Source: an uncultured Clostridia bacterium
GTDB taxonomy: Bacteria; Bacillota; Clostridia; Oscillospirales; Acutalibacteraceae
DNA length: 64,000 bases
Assembly: GCA_947589415.1 (NCBI GenBank)
Contig: CANQBP010000002.1
Location: 62,001 to 126,000 of the forward strand
Direction of reading: 5' to 3'
The notes beneath the pieces are model-generated. The model was not told the origin of the DNA, ran no database searches, and worked only from the letters and a program-made list of their open reading frames with translations. Made by a program: the position numbers and the translations under genes. This document shows, one piece after another, positions 1 through 11,167 of this stretch. Within the stretch, counting starts at the first letter, position 1. Each line of letters opens with the position of its first letter.

Positions 1-230
1 TTATAATAACAGAAAAAAGCTGCGTTTTCAAGCATAATACTAAAATAACGGTAAAATTACACTTAACTTTTCTTATTTTAGTCTGACAACGGTTTAATGA
101 AAGATATGAGTTTGACATTATTTTGGTATATTTCAAAAAAAATTTGAAAAATAAAAAGGTGTCGGACGGTATTTTTGCGTATATTCTTATATAAGAGTTT
201 TTATATGTTGAAGCGGGGGGGGTGTACTTT

Positions 231-1232
231 ATGAATATTCGTGAGAAAAGCGAAGAAATCGAAAGGCAGATTTTGTCGCCGTGTGCCTGTCTTTCCTCGG
301 AAAGCAGAGGACGAAGCAGGGAGGAAGAAAAATGCAGCATCAGGACGGAGTTTCAGCGTGACAGGGACAGAATTATACACTGCAAGGCATTTAGAAGGCT
401 AAAGCATAAGACACAAGTATTTCTGTCGCCGGAGGGCGACCATTATCGGACGAGGCTTACGCATACGCTTGAGGTTTCGCAGATAGCACGAACAATTGCA
501 AGGGCAATGAGGCTGAACGAGGATCTTACAGAGGCTATATCACTTGCACATGACCTCGGCCATACACCGTTCGGTCATGCGGGAGAAAGAGTCCTTGATT
601 CCATAATGCCCGGCGGATTTCGTCATTACGAGCAAGGTCTGAGGGTCGTTGATATTCTTGAAAAGGACGGCATGGGACTAAATCTTACATATGAAACACG
701 GAACGGAATATTGTGTCACACGACGGGCAAGGAGGCTGATACTGCGGAGGGCAGGATAGTGCGGATAGCGGACAGAATAGCATATATCAACCATGATATT
801 GACGATGCGGTCAGGGCGGGTGTAATATCAACGGAGAGTCTGCCGAAAGATGTGGTAGAGGTTATAGGAACAACAACTTCTAAAAGGATAAATACTCTCG
901 TGATGTCCCTTATAGAAAATTCGGACGGAGAAAATCTTAAAATGGATAGCAGCGTACAGGAGGCATTTGATAATTTACATAAATTTATGTTTACAAATGT
1001 TTACAGTAACGATTATGCAAAGCGGGAAGAAAAAAAGGTGCCCGACTTTATTTCGCTGCTTTACGAATACTTTTTGAAGCACCCGCATCTTATGCATGAG
1101 GAGCTGATAAATATGACGGAGGAAGAATCGGTTGAGCGTTCTGTTTGTGATTATCTTGCGGGTATGACGGACAGATATGCAGTCGAACAGTTCAGAAAAA
1201 TTTTCATTCCGAATTCTTGGGTTGTGAGGTGA
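231..1232 (+). CDS. dgt: dGTPase-like HD-domain phosphohydrolase
   Basis: A 333-residue protein of the deoxyguanosinetriphosphate triphosphohydrolase-like family, cytoplasmic enzymes that remove tripolyphosphate from dNTPs. Visible HD-domain ligands are RLTHTLEV near residue 76, AHDLGHTPFGH near residue 107 and NHDIDDA further on. The ATG at 231 follows a run of G bases at a good ribosome-binding distance; an in-frame GTG at 222 lies too close to that run. It stands just upstream of dnaG, an arrangement common in Firmicutes. Family assignment is firm; the natural nucleotide substrate is inferred. Bases 1-230 upstream are AT-rich and hold no gene or promoter I can defend. Confidence 0.9.
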   Translation: MNIREKSEEIERQILSPCACLSSESRGRSREEEKCSIRTEFQRDRDRIIHCKAFRRLKHKTQVFLSPEGDHYRTRLTHTLEVSQIARTIARAMRLNEDLTEAISLAHDLGHTPFGHAGERVLDSIMPGGFRHYEQGLRVVDILEKDGMGLNLTYETRNGILCHTTGKEADTAEGRIVRIADRIAYINHDIDDAVRAGVISTESLPKDVVEVIGTTTSKRINTLVMSLIENSDGENLKMDSSVQEAFDNLHKFMFTNVYSNDYAKREEKKVPDFISLLYEYFLKHPHLMHEELINMTEEESVERSVCDYLAGMTDRYAVEQFRKIFIPNSWVVR

Positions 1233-1293
1233 CTTTTGGATTTTGCGGCGTATGTCATGCGGATAAAAAGCGGATTAAAAAAACAGGAAAGGA

Positions 1294-3072
1294 ATGTGTG
1301 AAAAATTGCCTATACCCGATCAATTTATACAAGAGCTTAAGTCACGCATCGCAATAGAAGATGTTATATCCGACTATGTTACTCTTAAAAAAAGGGGCAG
1401 AAGCTATATGGGACTTTGTCCGTTCCATAACGAAAAAACTCCGTCGTTCAGCGTATCGCCGGAAAACGGATTTTTCCATTGTTTCGGCTGCGGTGCGGGC
1501 GGAGATACAATAACATTTATAAGGAGAATAGAAAATCTTGATTATGTAGAGGCTGTAAAATTTCTTGCGGGAAGAGTGGGAATGACGGTGCCGGAGGACG
1601 GAAGAGATGACGGTACCGGCAGGCTTAAAACAAGAATTTATGAGGCTAACAGAGAGGCGGCAAGGTTTTATCATAAACAGCTGTACTCACCCGCAGGTCA
1701 GCAGGCACTTGATTATTTGAGAAAACGAGGGCTTACGGAAAAAACCATTATACATTTCGGACTCGGATATTCTCCGACATCAAGGTTTGAGCTTGTGAAT
1801 TATCTGAAATCCAAGGGATTTTCGGGGAGTGAGATAATATCCGCAAATCTTGCAAATCAGTCAAAAAACGGATATGCATTCGACAGATTTTCCGACAGGG
1901 TAATGTTTCCGATAATAGATTTAAGAGGAAATGTTATAGCTTTCGGAGGGAGGATAATGACGGATATCAAGCCTAAATATCTCAACACTTCGGATACACT
2001 TGTATTTAATAAGAGCAGAAATCTTTTCGCTTTGCAGTTTGCAAAAAATAAAGCGAACGGTCAGTTGATTTTGGTTGAAGGTTATATGGATGTTATAGCT
2101 TTACATCAGGCAGGTTTTGAAAATGCCGTTGCAACGCTCGGAACAGCTCTTACCAATGAGCAGGCTTTACTGATTAAGCGGTATTGTGATGAAGTAGTGA
2201 TATGTTACGATGCCGATGAGGCGGGACAAAAGGCTACAAAAAGAGCTATGGGAATATTTCGTCCGACGGGGCTGAATGTTAAGGTGCTTACAGTTCCTAA
2301 CGGTAAAGACCCCGATGAATTTATAAAATCATACGGTGAGCAGGGAAGTGCAAGGTTTAGAATGTTGCTTGAGAAATCGGGCAGCGATATAGAATATGAA
2401 ATCGGGAAGCTGAGAGCCGAATTTAATATCGAGATCGACAGCCAGAGAATTGAGTTTCTTAACAGAGCTGCTGTGATTATTTCCGAAATAGAAAATCCTG
2501 TTGAAAGGGATTTTTATATAACTAAACTTTCGGAAGAACTGAATGTTGGAAAAATGGCCTTTTCCGAACTCATTAAGGATAATTTCAAAAAGAAAAAAAG
2601 TAAGTTTAAGAGTGAAGAACAAAGGCGGGCGGCAAATCAATTATCTGCCGTTTATGACAGATTGAATACGGAAAAAAGGTTCAAGCTGAGGGCTGCATTG
2701 GCAGAGGAGGCATTGATAGCTGTTATGATATCTAATCCTGACGTTGCCGTAAAGACGGCGGCGACAATCAGTCCCGACCTTTTCCGAACGGGATTTAACC
2801 GTAGGATATATGAAATATTGTGCGAAAGGGTGAGAAATGGAAAAGAAATCGGAATAGATGATATATCGGGCGATTTTTCGGTTGACGAAATGGGAAGGAT
2901 AACAGATATGGTAGCATCACGTCCGAGAGAAAACGATCCGATGACGGCAGTCGGGGAGTATGCGGACGTTCTGAAAAATGAAAAAGAGCGTCTTACCCCG
3001 CAGCAGATAGAGCAGTCTGATCCTGAGGATCTGAACGAATATATAAAGAAGCTCGGAAAAATGAAGGACTAA
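1294..3072 (+). CDS. dnaG: DNA primase
   Basis: A 592-residue primase that makes RNA primers at the replication fork with DnaB helicase. The N-terminal CHC2 zinc finger is intact (Cys42, His45, Cys63, Cys66). The catalytic core carries the Toprim signatures [11 protein letters not shown] and CYDADEAG. The C-terminal third is the divergent helicase-binding region. The start at 1294 is preceded by AGGAAAGG at short spacing. It lies between dgt and an rpoD gene, recalling the dnaG-rpoD macromolecular-synthesis operon. Length and motifs are normal for the family. Confidence 0.97.
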   Translation: MCEKLPIPDQFIQELKSRIAIEDVISDYVTLKKRGRSYMGLCPFHNEKTPSFSVSPENGFFHCFGCGAGGDTITFIRRIENLDYVEAVKFLAGRVGMTVPEDGRDDGTGRLKTRIYEANREAARFYHKQLYSPAGQQALDYLRKRGLTEKTIIHFGLGYSPTSRFELVNYLKSKGFSGSEIISANLANQSKNGYAFDRFSDRVMFPIIDLRGNVIAFGGRIMTDIKPKYLNTSDTLVFNKSRNLFALQFAKNKANGQLILVEGYMDVIALHQAGFENAVATLGTALTNEQALLIKRYCDEVVICYDADEAGQKATKRAMGIFRPTGLNVKVLTVPNGKDPDEFIKSYGEQGSARFRMLLEKSGSDIEYEIGKLRAEFNIEIDSQRIEFLNRAAVIISEIENPVERDFYITKLSEELNVGKMAFSELIKDNFKKKKSKFKSEEQRRAANQLSAVYDRLNTEKRFKLRAALAEEALIAVMISNPDVAVKTAATISPDLFRTGFNRRIYEILCERVRNGKEIGIDDISGDFSVDEMGRITDMVASRPRENDPMTAVGEYADVLKNEKERLTPQQIEQSDPEDLNEYIKKLGKMKD

Positions 3073-3094
3073 CATTATAATGGGAGGAATTATT

Positions 3095-4183
3095 ATGAGT
3101 ACACAACAAGGCGAGAAAAAAAATGTTTTAAGTGAGCTTATTGAAATCGGAAAAGTTAAGGGAAAACTCACCAATAAGGAAATTTTTGATGCGACCGGTG
3201 AAATGGACATAGATCCCGAACAGATGGAAAAATTTTATGATATGCTGGAATCAAACGGGGTCGAAATCGTCGAGAATACCGATGATCTGATTGGTGAGGA
3301 GGATCTTGCGGATATTTCGGTAGATGACGAAACCGCAGATGCAGATATACCCGATGCTTCCGCACTGACGGACGACCCCGTTAAAATATATCTTAAAGAG
3401 ATAGGCAGAGTCCCGCTCCTTTTACCCGATGAGGAGGCGGAAATTGCAGAAAGAATATTAAAAGGCGATGAACAGGCAAGCCAGCGTCTTGTCGAGGCAA
3501 ACCTCAGACTTGTTGTAAGTATAGCCAAAAGATATTTAGGAAGAGGTATGCAGTTCCTTGATCTGATACAGGAAGGCAATCTCGGACTTATGAAGGCAGT
3601 CGAAAAATTCGACCATACAAAGGGATTTAAGTTTTCGACATACGCTACATGGTGGATACGTCAGGCAATAACACGTGCAATAGCCGATCAGGCGAGAACG
3701 ATAAGAATACCCGTGCATATGGGCGAAACAATAAATAAAATCAAGAAAGCATCGAGCCAGCTCCTGCACGAAAACGGACACGAGCCCTCCGCCGAGGAAT
3801 TGTCGGAATATCTCAATATGCCGTTGGAAAAAATATGTGAGGCATTAAGGGCATCGCAGGAGCCTGTTTCTCTTGAAACACCTATCGGTGAGGAAGAGGA
3901 CAGTCACCTCGGAGATTTTATTCCCGATGACTCTACACTTACTCCGCAGGACGCTGCCTCACAAACTATGCTTAAGGAACAGCTTTCCGATGTTCTGTCA
4001 ACACTCACTCCGAGGGAGGAAAAGGTTATACGGCTTCGTTTCGGACTCGACGACGGCAGACCGAGAACACTTGAGGAGGTCGGAGATGTTTTCAAGGTGA
4101 CAAGAGAGAGAATAAGACAGATAGAAGCAAAGGCTCTGCGTAAGCTAAGACACCCGAGCAGGAGCAAAAAACTCAAGGCATGA
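3095..4183 (+). CDS. rpoD: RNA polymerase sigma factor RpoD, first copy
   Basis: A 362-residue group 1 sigma-70 factor. In order it shows a short region 1.1, region 1.2 ([16 protein letters not shown]), regions 2.1-2.4 including [18 protein letters not shown], region 3, and region 4.2 with [19 protein letters not shown]. The start at 3095 has GGGAGG about seven bases upstream; an ATG at 3080 would place that site inside the gene. Only 22 bases separate it from dnaG, so the two are probably co-transcribed. A second nearly identical RpoD lies 950 bp downstream, so which copy is the housekeeping factor cannot be told from sequence. Confidence 0.96.
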   Translation: MSTQQGEKKNVLSELIEIGKVKGKLTNKEIFDATGEMDIDPEQMEKFYDMLESNGVEIVENTDDLIGEEDLADISVDDETADADIPDASALTDDPVKIYLKEIGRVPLLLPDEEAEIAERILKGDEQASQRLVEANLRLVVSIAKRYLGRGMQFLDLIQEGNLGLMKAVEKFDHTKGFKFSTYATWWIRQAITRAIADQARTIRIPVHMGETINKIKKASSQLLHENGHEPSAEELSEYLNMPLEKICEALRASQEPVSLETPIGEEEDSHLGDFIPDDSTLTPQDAASQTMLKEQLSDVLSTLTPREEKVIRLRFGLDDGRPRTLEEVGDVFKVTRERIRQIEAKALRKLRHPSRSKKLKA

Positions 4184-4217
4184 TAATGATTTTTGTGATG
4201 GAGGATACTACCGGATT

Positions 4218-5051
4218 ATGAAGAACGACAGAATGAGTAACGATACTTACGGCAAGGAGGCGGAATTTCTATATAATAAGCTGATTTCCGCTGTTTCCGT
4301 TTCGGAGCAGGTGAGTCTGGACGAATTGCGGGAATTTGCGAAATGCCCTGAAATTACCGAGGATAAATTTGTTGAGATATTGCGGGAAATTCGAGATGCG
4401 GGCGTTCGGGTACTTCCTTATGAGGACTATCCGTACAGGAAAAAGGATTTTGATGAAATGCTTGAAAAAATACGGAGTGTTCAATCGGAAAACGAACGCA
4501 GCACACCTTTAAGAAAAGGAGATGACCCTATACGGCTGTACTTTAAGGAAATGGAAGAACTGCCGATACTTTCGGGGTATGATGAAAGTGATCTTATATT
4601 TGATATAGCGGACGGAGATGAAGATAAAAAAGAAAGCCTGATTGAGTATTGTATGTTTATCCCCGTTGCCGTTGCGTTCAGGTATATAGGGAAAAATCTC
4701 CTTTTTTCCGACCTTGTCCAAGAAGGGAATATGGAGCTTATGGCAGCCGCAGAGGAGTTTGATTATTCCGAAAATATCAGCTTTATTGCTTATGCCGCAT
4801 ACAGGGTGGAAAGAAAAATTATTACACTTATTGACGAACAGGGAGAAGTGGTGACACTTCCGTCCGCTGTCGCCGAAGATGCTGCAAAAATAATAGAAGA
4901 AAACAGGAAAAGTATGAAGGAAAACAACAGGGAACTGACGGATACCGAACTGTCCGAAGTGCTGAATATACCGCCGGAAAGAGTAAAAGCGGCAAAGGAG
5001 GCATTGGAACGCTGTAATTCGCTTAACAGCGGCACGGCAGCCGAAAATTGA
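4218..5051 (+). CDS. Degenerate sigma-70-like protein lacking region 4
   Basis: A 277-residue protein recognisable as a sigma-70 relative: region 1.2 (DPIRLYFKEMEELPIL), a region 2 core (LVQEGNMELMAAAEEFDY) and a weak region 3 ending in an LNIPPERV-like helix. It differs strongly from the flanking RpoD proteins. The region 2.3-2.4 tryptophan pair (ATWWIRQ in RpoD) is replaced by AYRVERK, and the chain stops before region 4, so the -35-binding helix-turn-helix is absent. By inference it cannot act as an ordinary promoter-recognising sigma. It may bind core RNA polymerase or regulatory partners, or be a decaying paralogue. The reading frame is open and codon usage looks normal. Confidence 0.8.
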   Translation: MKNDRMSNDTYGKEAEFLYNKLISAVSVSEQVSLDELREFAKCPEITEDKFVEILREIRDAGVRVLPYEDYPYRKKDFDEMLEKIRSVQSENERSTPLRKGDDPIRLYFKEMEELPILSGYDESDLIFDIADGDEDKKESLIEYCMFIPVAVAFRYIGKNLLFSDLVQEGNMELMAAAEEFDYSENISFIAYAAYRVERKIITLIDEQGEVVTLPSAVAEDAAKIIEENRKSMKENNRELTDTELSEVLNIPPERVKAAKEALERCNSLNSGTAAEN

Positions 5052-5132
5052 TCGGCTGTAAGGCAGATGCGGACTTCATACGGGTATGTTCCGTGTTACA
5101 AAGCAGGAAAGTATAATTTTTAGGAGGTTACT

Positions 5133-6233
5133 ATGATTAACGAAACACAACCTGATAAAAAGACGATATTTAAGGAACTTACGGAGCTGGGAAAAGTAAA
5201 AGGACAGCTGACCAATAAGGAAATTCTGGACGCTATTGCAGAGCTTGATATAGATGCCGAACAGATGGAAAAATTTTACGATTCACTTGAAACAAACGGG
5301 ATAGAAATAGTAGAAACCGTTGATGATATCATACTTAACGACAGCGAAATAGAGAACCTCGCCGATGATGATATTGATAATGCGGCAGAAATTTCCGAGG
5401 GGGTATCAATAGATGACCCGATAAGGCTGTACCTCAAGGAAATAGGCAGTGTGCCGCTTCTTACGAGTGAAGAAGAAACGGAACTTGCAATAAGAATTTT
5501 AAACGGAGATGAGGAAGCTAAACAGAAACTTTCGGAGGCAAATTTGAGGCTGGTCGTAAGTATAGCGAAAAGGTATCTCGGAAGAGGAATGCAGTTCCTC
5601 GATCTTATACAGGAGGGAAATCTCGGTCTTGTAAAGGCAGTCGATAAGTTTGACCATACAAAAGGCTTTAAATTCTCAACATACGCAACATGGTGGATAA
5701 GGCAGTCCATAACACGTGCGATAGCTGATCAGGCAAGAACGATAAGGATTCCCGTACATATGGTGGAAACTATCAATAAGGTTAAAAAAGCATCAAGCCA
5801 ACTTCTGCATGAAACGGGACGAGAGCCGTCTGCGGAAGAAATTGCCGAACGTTTGAATATGGCACCGTCAAAGGTGAGGGAAATAATGCAGGTAGCACAA
5901 GAACCCGTTTCTTTGGAAACACCTATCGGAGAGGAAGAGGACAGTCATCTCGGCGATTTTATCCCGGATACCGATGCCCCTGCACCGCAGGACGCCGCCT
6001 CAAGCACACTTCTAAAGGAACAGCTTACTGCTGTTCTCGGAACTCTTACGCCGAGAGAGGCAAAGGTATTAAGGCTTAGATTTGGTCTTGATGACGGCAG
6101 AGCAAGAACACTTGAAGAGGTAGGAGAAGAATTTAAGGTGACAAGAGAACGCATAAGGCAGATAGAGGCAAAGGCGCTTAGAAAATTAAGACACCCGAGC
6201 AGAAGTAAAAAACTCAAGGATTTTCTTACATGA
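5133..6233 (+). CDS. rpoD: RNA polymerase sigma factor RpoD, second copy
   Basis: A 366-residue group 1 sigma-70 factor, very like the protein at 3095-4183 along its whole length. It has the same [13 protein letters not shown] region 1.1 start, identical core residues around [17 protein letters not shown], an intact tryptophan pair, and region 4.2 [19 protein letters not shown]. The ATG at 5133 has TAGGAGG upstream at good spacing. Differences between the copies cluster in the acidic linker after region 1.1 and in region 3. It probably arose by tandem duplication (inference). Both copies look functional. Confidence 0.95.
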   Translation: MINETQPDKKTIFKELTELGKVKGQLTNKEILDAIAELDIDAEQMEKFYDSLETNGIEIVETVDDIILNDSEIENLADDDIDNAAEISEGVSIDDPIRLYLKEIGSVPLLTSEEETELAIRILNGDEEAKQKLSEANLRLVVSIAKRYLGRGMQFLDLIQEGNLGLVKAVDKFDHTKGFKFSTYATWWIRQSITRAIADQARTIRIPVHMVETINKVKKASSQLLHETGREPSAEEIAERLNMAPSKVREIMQVAQEPVSLETPIGEEEDSHLGDFIPDTDAPAPQDAASSTLLKEQLTAVLGTLTPREAKVLRLRFGLDDGRARTLEEVGEEFKVTRERIRQIEAKALRKLRHPSRSKKLKDFLT

Positions 6234-6260
6234 TTATGCCCCCTGCGGGGATAGGCGGAG

Positions 6261-6284
6261 ATTTTCGGGCATTTGCCCGAAAAT
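6261..6284. terminator. Perfect hairpin downstream of second rpoD
   Basis: A 10-bp perfect inverted repeat, ATTTTCGGGC and GCCCGAAAAT, around the loop ATTT, 27 bases after the rpoD stop. The A/T-rich ends are symmetrical, but no clean T tract follows on either strand. A terminator is likely from position but not proven. Confidence 0.5.
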
Positions 6285-6394
6285 AATGTATAATATTGAT
6301 GATTTGTTTGATTTTTCAGATAGGATAAGGCGGTAATTATGTCTTTTGTGTAAAATACACATAGACGTGTGCGCAAATTTATAGTATTTTTATG

Positions 6395-6424
6395 TTGACA
6401 AGTGGTATATGAATAATGTATAAT
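6395..6424 (+). promoter_or_regulatory. Sigma-70 promoter of rpsU
   Basis: TTGACA at 6395-6400 and TATAAT at 6419-6424 with an 18-base spacer, 58 bases before rpsU. Both hexamers match consensus. Confidence 0.8.
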
Positions 6425-6481
6425 AATCAAGTATCGTAATGACACAAACCCCTGCCTTATGGCGGATGGGAGGGAAGATAA

Positions 6482-6658
6482 ATGGCAGAAATCAGAATTA
6501 AGGATAATGAATCTCTTGAAAGCGCACTCAGAAGGTTTAAAAAGCAGTGCGCAAGAGCCGGCGTTATCGCTGAGGTTCGTAAGAGAGAGGCATACGAGAA
6601 GCCTTCCGTAAAGCGTAAGAAGAAATCTGAAGCTGCTCGTAAGCGCAAGTACAAATAA
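6482..6658 (+). CDS. rpsU: 30S ribosomal protein S21
   Basis: A 58-residue basic protein beginning [18 protein letters not shown] and ending in a Lys/Arg-rich tail, as in S21, a small-subunit protein near the anti-Shine-Dalgarno end of 16S rRNA. GGGAGG lies upstream of the ATG at 6482. It has its own consensus promoter and a strong terminator, so it is probably monocistronic. Its size is normal for Firmicutes. Confidence 0.96.
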   Translation: MAEIRIKDNESLESALRRFKKQCARAGVIAEVRKREAYEKPSVKRKKKSEAARKRKYK

Positions 6659-6683
6659 TTACGGTTGTACACAAGAAATAAGG

Positions 6684-6748
6684 AGGATATTTCCGGAGAG
6701 TGGCTGTCTGCTTCGGCAGAGCAGGCTTTGATGGAGATATCCTTTTTT
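6684..6748 (+). terminator. Intrinsic terminator of rpsU
   Basis: An outer 11-bp stem (AGGATATTTCC with GGAGATATCCT, one G-U pair) encloses a second hairpin with a TTCG tetraloop near 6707-6720. TTTTTT follows at 6743-6748. Confidence 0.85.
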
Positions 6749-6778
6749 GTATGATAAAAAACTTTTGGAGGTGATCGG

Positions 6779-7297
6779 TTGGGAATACTTTCTCCTACCG
6801 TGGCTATGCAAAAGGTCACGGATATAACCCCCGAACTTTTACGCCGAATGAATATAGATGCGGTTTTGCTTGATGTTGACAATACACTCGCACCGCCGAC
6901 AGAAAAAAAACCGTATGAGGGTGTTGTGGAATGGATAGAAGAAATGCGTAAAGAGGGCTTTGCGATAGTTATATGCTCCAATAATTTTAATTCAAGGATA
7001 AAACCGTTTTCGGACTCCGTAGGACTCGATTGTGTTGCGATGAGTCTTAAACCGTTTCCGTTCGGGTTTAACCGTGCAAAAAAGAAACTGAAGGAAAAAC
7101 CGAAAAATGTCGTTGTTATAGGAGATCAGATATATACGGATATCTTGGGGGCAAATCTTGCGGGAATGAAATCAATACTTCTTGTCCCCCAATCCGAGGA
7201 GCACGGATTGAGTATAAAAATAAGAAGAAGTATGGAAAAGAATGTGAGAAAAAAGCTGAAAATCTTAAAGAGGGGCGAAAATTATGTCGATAAGTGA
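6779..7297 (+). CDS. yqeG: YqeG-family HAD phosphatase (subfamily IIIA)
   Basis: A 172-residue haloacid-dehalogenase phosphatase. Motif I is DVDNTLAPP, motif II lies around VICSNN, and motif III/IV is GDQIYTDILGAN. The length and the C-terminal basic tail fit the YqeG family, whose substrate is not settled. The start is TTG at 6779, with GGAGGTGATC immediately upstream. Its 3' end overlaps the next gene by 14 bases, so the pair is probably translationally coupled. Confidence 0.9.
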   Translation: MGILSPTVAMQKVTDITPELLRRMNIDAVLLDVDNTLAPPTEKKPYEGVVEWIEEMRKEGFAIVICSNNFNSRIKPFSDSVGLDCVAMSLKPFPFGFNRAKKKLKEKPKNVVVIGDQIYTDILGANLAGMKSILLVPQSEEHGLSIKIRRSMEKNVRKKLKILKRGENYVDK

Positions 7298-7640
7298 ACC
7301 TGACGTGATAGACGCCGTTGCTGTAAACGGCAGGGAATTGGTTATGCTTGTTTCCGACCATTTTACATGGTCGGTGGAACAGGTGCAGCATCTTAAATAT
7401 CTTCAAAAAAAATTGAATACATATATACGGTATATAGACAGAAAAGGCTGGAAGGAAAATTTCGGAGATATTGAATTTGACAGATACAGGATAGAGATCG
7501 TTTTTAAATATCAGTGGCATGAGTCTTTTGAGAAAATGATAGAATTAGCAAAGGATAAACTTGATGAAAAACATATAAAAATAACTTATAGGGCAGGTGC
7601 AGACAAAAATGAAAAAGATCCTTTTTATCCTGGGGCCTAA
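7284..7640 (+). CDS. DUF6572-like conserved hypothetical protein
   Basis: A 118-residue soluble protein starting MSISEPDVIDAVAVNG, with a VSDHFTW segment and an alternating alpha/beta pattern. The N-terminal DVIDA and SDHxxW features resemble DUF6572 proteins from Firmicutes, whose function is unknown. The start has GAGGGGCG upstream and overlaps yqeG; its end overlaps aroQ by 32 bases. The tight overlaps on both sides argue for a real gene in one transcription unit. No catalytic motif is visible. Confidence 0.7.
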   Translation: MSISEPDVIDAVAVNGRELVMLVSDHFTWSVEQVQHLKYLQKKLNTYIRYIDRKGWKENFGDIEFDRYRIEIVFKYQWHESFEKMIELAKDKLDEKHIKITYRAGADKNEKDPFYPGA

Positions 7641-8052
7641 TCTCAATATGGTGGGAATAAGGGATATAGGAACATATGGCAGCGAAACTGCCGAAAACAT
7701 AAATAATGATGTGCTTTCATGGGCAGGGGAAATGAATATTGATATTGAAATATATCAGTCAAATCATGAGGGCGATATTATTGACAAAATACATTCGGCA
7801 TACGGAAATAAGGACGGTATTATCATAAATGCGGGTGCGCTTACACATTACAGCTATGCGCTTGCGGACGCAATTTCATCCGTGCATATACCGACTGTTG
7901 AAACTCATATGTCAAACATCGGGGCAAGAGAGGAGTTTCGCAGAAAATCCGTTATTTCACCGGTGTGTGTCGGAACAATAGCCGGTTTCGGAAAATACAG
8001 CTACTTCCTCGCTATGAGGGCATTTTCCGAATATCTTGCGAATGACGGTTAA
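7609..8052 (+). CDS. aroQ: Type II 3-dehydroquinate dehydratase
   Basis: A 147-residue enzyme of the shikimate pathway converting 3-dehydroquinate to 3-dehydroshikimate; family members form dodecamers. Visible family motifs are GPNLNMVGIRD with the catalytic Tyr in GTYG, NAGALTHYSYALADAI, and VETHMSNIGAREEFR, which carries the catalytic His. The ATG at 7609 gives the usual MKKILFILGPN start; a GTG at 7597 would add four residues not typical of the family. The start lies inside the preceding gene. Confidence 0.94.
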   Translation: MKKILFILGPNLNMVGIRDIGTYGSETAENINNDVLSWAGEMNIDIEIYQSNHEGDIIDKIHSAYGNKDGIIINAGALTHYSYALADAISSVHIPTVETHMSNIGAREEFRRKSVISPVCVGTIAGFGKYSYFLAMRAFSEYLANDG

Positions 8053-8084
8053 AATCAATATTATTACGGAAAGGAGGAAAATTT

Positions 8085-9161
8085 ATGAATTCTTCTCTTG
8101 AACTTCTTGCAGCAATGCTGCCGGAAAAAGTTGATGCGGCTATTATAATTTCAAACGAAAACAGGAGATATTTTACACAATTCGTATCTTCCCTCGGATT
8201 TCTTATGCTTACAAGGGAGGAGGCATATCTTCTTGTCGATTTCCGCTATGCCGAAGCAGCTCAAGCTAATGCAAGCGGCTGCGTTGTGACACCCTTTGAG
8301 AAACTGTCGGACGAAATAGGAAAAATAATAAAAAGACACGGTATTCGCTCGGTCATGCTTGAAGGCTCGGCATTCACGCTTAACGATGCGGCAAAAATAG
8401 ATGCGGTTCTTTCTGATAACGGTGCGGAAAGCATACATTCCGACGAGCTTGATTTGCTTATAACAAAATTGAGGATAACTAAAACCTCGTGTGAAGTTGA
8501 TAAGATGATAAAAGCGCAGCGTATAACGGAACAGGCACTCACGGAAACCGTAAAATTGATAAAAGAGGGCGTGACCGAACAGGAGATAGCCGTCGAGCTT
8601 GAATATAAAATGCGGCGTTTGGGGGCGGACGGGGTGTCGTTTGACCTTATCGTCATAGCGGGAGAAAAAACCTCAATGCCGCACGGAACACCCGGAAACA
8701 ATAAAATAAAGTCGGGCGACTTCATAACGTTTGATATAGGCGCACTTTATGAGGGATATCATAGCGATATGACAAGAACATATGCGCTCGGTCATGTAAA
8801 CGATAAACAAAAACGTGTGTACGATACCGTGTATAAAGCGCAAAAATTGGGACTTGAAGCCGTCAAAGGCGGTGCCGTATGCAAAGATGTGGATAAAATC
8901 GTTAGGGATTTTATATATCAGGCAGGTTTCGAGGGGTGTTTCGGACATTCAACGGGACACGGAGTGGGACTTGAGATACACGAACAGCCTGCACTTTCTT
9001 CCGGCTGCGATACTGTATTGCAAAGCGGAATGGTCGTAACGGTCGAGCCGGGAATATATATTCCGGGCGAGTTCGGTGTCAGGATCGAGGACATGGTTGT
9101 TGTGACGGCGGACGGCTGTTTGAACCTTGCTGTTCTCCCTAAGGAACTTATGATATTATGA
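8085..9161 (+). CDS. pepP: Xaa-Pro aminopeptidase / M24B dipeptidase
   Basis: A 358-residue metallopeptidase with an N-terminal creatinase-like domain and a C-terminal pita-bread domain. The dinuclear metal ligands are visible: FDIGALYEGYHSDMTRT (two Asp), GHSTGHGVGLEIHE (His), VEPGIYIPG and RIEDMVVV (two Glu). It cleaves N-terminal residues before proline or X-Pro dipeptides; the two activities (PepP or PepQ) cannot be separated from sequence. GGAGG precedes the ATG. It follows aroQ by 32 bases, as in many Clostridia where elongation factor P is also nearby. Confidence 0.9.
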   Translation: MNSSLELLAAMLPEKVDAAIIISNENRRYFTQFVSSLGFLMLTREEAYLLVDFRYAEAAQANASGCVVTPFEKLSDEIGKIIKRHGIRSVMLEGSAFTLNDAAKIDAVLSDNGAESIHSDELDLLITKLRITKTSCEVDKMIKAQRITEQALTETVKLIKEGVTEQEIAVELEYKMRRLGADGVSFDLIVIAGEKTSMPHGTPGNNKIKSGDFITFDIGALYEGYHSDMTRTYALGHVNDKQKRVYDTVYKAQKLGLEAVKGGAVCKDVDKIVRDFIYQAGFEGCFGHSTGHGVGLEIHEQPALSSGCDTVLQSGMVVTVEPGIYIPGEFGVRIEDMVVVTADGCLNLAVLPKELMIL

Positions 9162-9171
9162 ATTAAATTTA

Positions 9172-9200
9172 TTGACAATACAGTATCAATATTATAAAAT
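9172..9200 (+). promoter_or_regulatory. Promoter of the DUF2185-like gene and tgt
   Basis: TTGACA at 9172-9177 and TAAAAT at 9195-9200 with a 17-base spacer. The spacer contains AGTATCAAT, also present at the same place in the infC promoter at 13891, so TTGACAAT-NN-AGTATCAAT may be a shared operator. Confidence 0.7.
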
Positions 9201-9236
9201 TAGTATATCGTTGAATTTTGAAAGGAAGATAGATTT

Positions 9237-9959
9237 ATGTACGTATTTGAAGCAGAAATAAATAATAAAAGGGTCAAACTGTATTCCAACTACCCGCTTA
9301 AAAATGCGGCGACCTCCGTATTGAGAACGCTTAGGGCAATTAGTGAAAAAACTAATATATTCAGTCCGACATTTGCGCTTAATTACGGTTGGGCAAGGTT
9401 TTATCTCAGTAAAAGAACCGAAAAAAGCAGCTCATACTATGTTGTGCAGACGGCTGATTACAGAAATGATCCTATGACTCTCAGAACAGATGATTGTTCC
9501 GATGCACTTGTTGTACAGAATATGCAGGTGGATACTAATGTCAGGGCAAAGGTGCAAAAACCCGAACCGACACTCTATTCGGATACAATACTTGTACTGA
9601 AAGAGGCAATAAATGCCGATGATGTATATCTCAATCGTACAGAACCGACTAAAGACGGGGATTCGGGTTGGTATTTCGGACTGCTCAATGACGAAAGGGA
9701 AGATCAGCACGAGCATGATGAACTTGTGACTCTAAGAACCAGTGAGCTTATAAAATTCAGACCGGAGGCATTGAGGGTTTTGCAAATGCCCGTAGGTACT
9801 TTGGCGGTGTTCAATAAAAATACAATGACCGCACTCGTAGATAAGGACGATAATCCGCTTGAATATACAACGGAAGAGGACAGGAGAAAATATATAGAGG
9901 AAAAAAGGGCTGCCCAAGCCGTTAAAAATGATAATTCCGAGGAAAAATCGGAGGAATAA
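9237..9959 (+). CDS. DUF2185/Imm33-like protein of unknown function
   Basis: A 240-residue soluble protein. The central segment, with YLNRTEPTKDGDSGWYFG near residues 130-147, resembles the DUF2185 (Imm33-like) fold, whose members carry a similar DSGW motif. The last 40 residues are charged and probably disordered. AAAGGAAG precedes the ATG, and tgt starts four bases after the stop. The promoter at 9172 probably drives both genes. Family membership is tentative. Immunity to a toxin is not implied here, because no toxin gene is adjacent. Confidence 0.6.
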   Translation: MYVFEAEINNKRVKLYSNYPLKNAATSVLRTLRAISEKTNIFSPTFALNYGWARFYLSKRTEKSSSYYVVQTADYRNDPMTLRTDDCSDALVVQNMQVDTNVRAKVQKPEPTLYSDTILVLKEAINADDVYLNRTEPTKDGDSGWYFGLLNDEREDQHEHDELVTLRTSELIKFRPEALRVLQMPVGTLAVFNKNTMTALVDKDDNPLEYTTEEDRRKYIEEKRAAQAVKNDNSEEKSEE

Positions 9960-11093
<1,134 letters not shown>

Positions 11094-11167
11094 ATTATGT
11101 CACTTGCGGTATTATTCAATGCTTGATATAATATATAATGTATGAATAATAAGAAAGGAAAAGGAAT

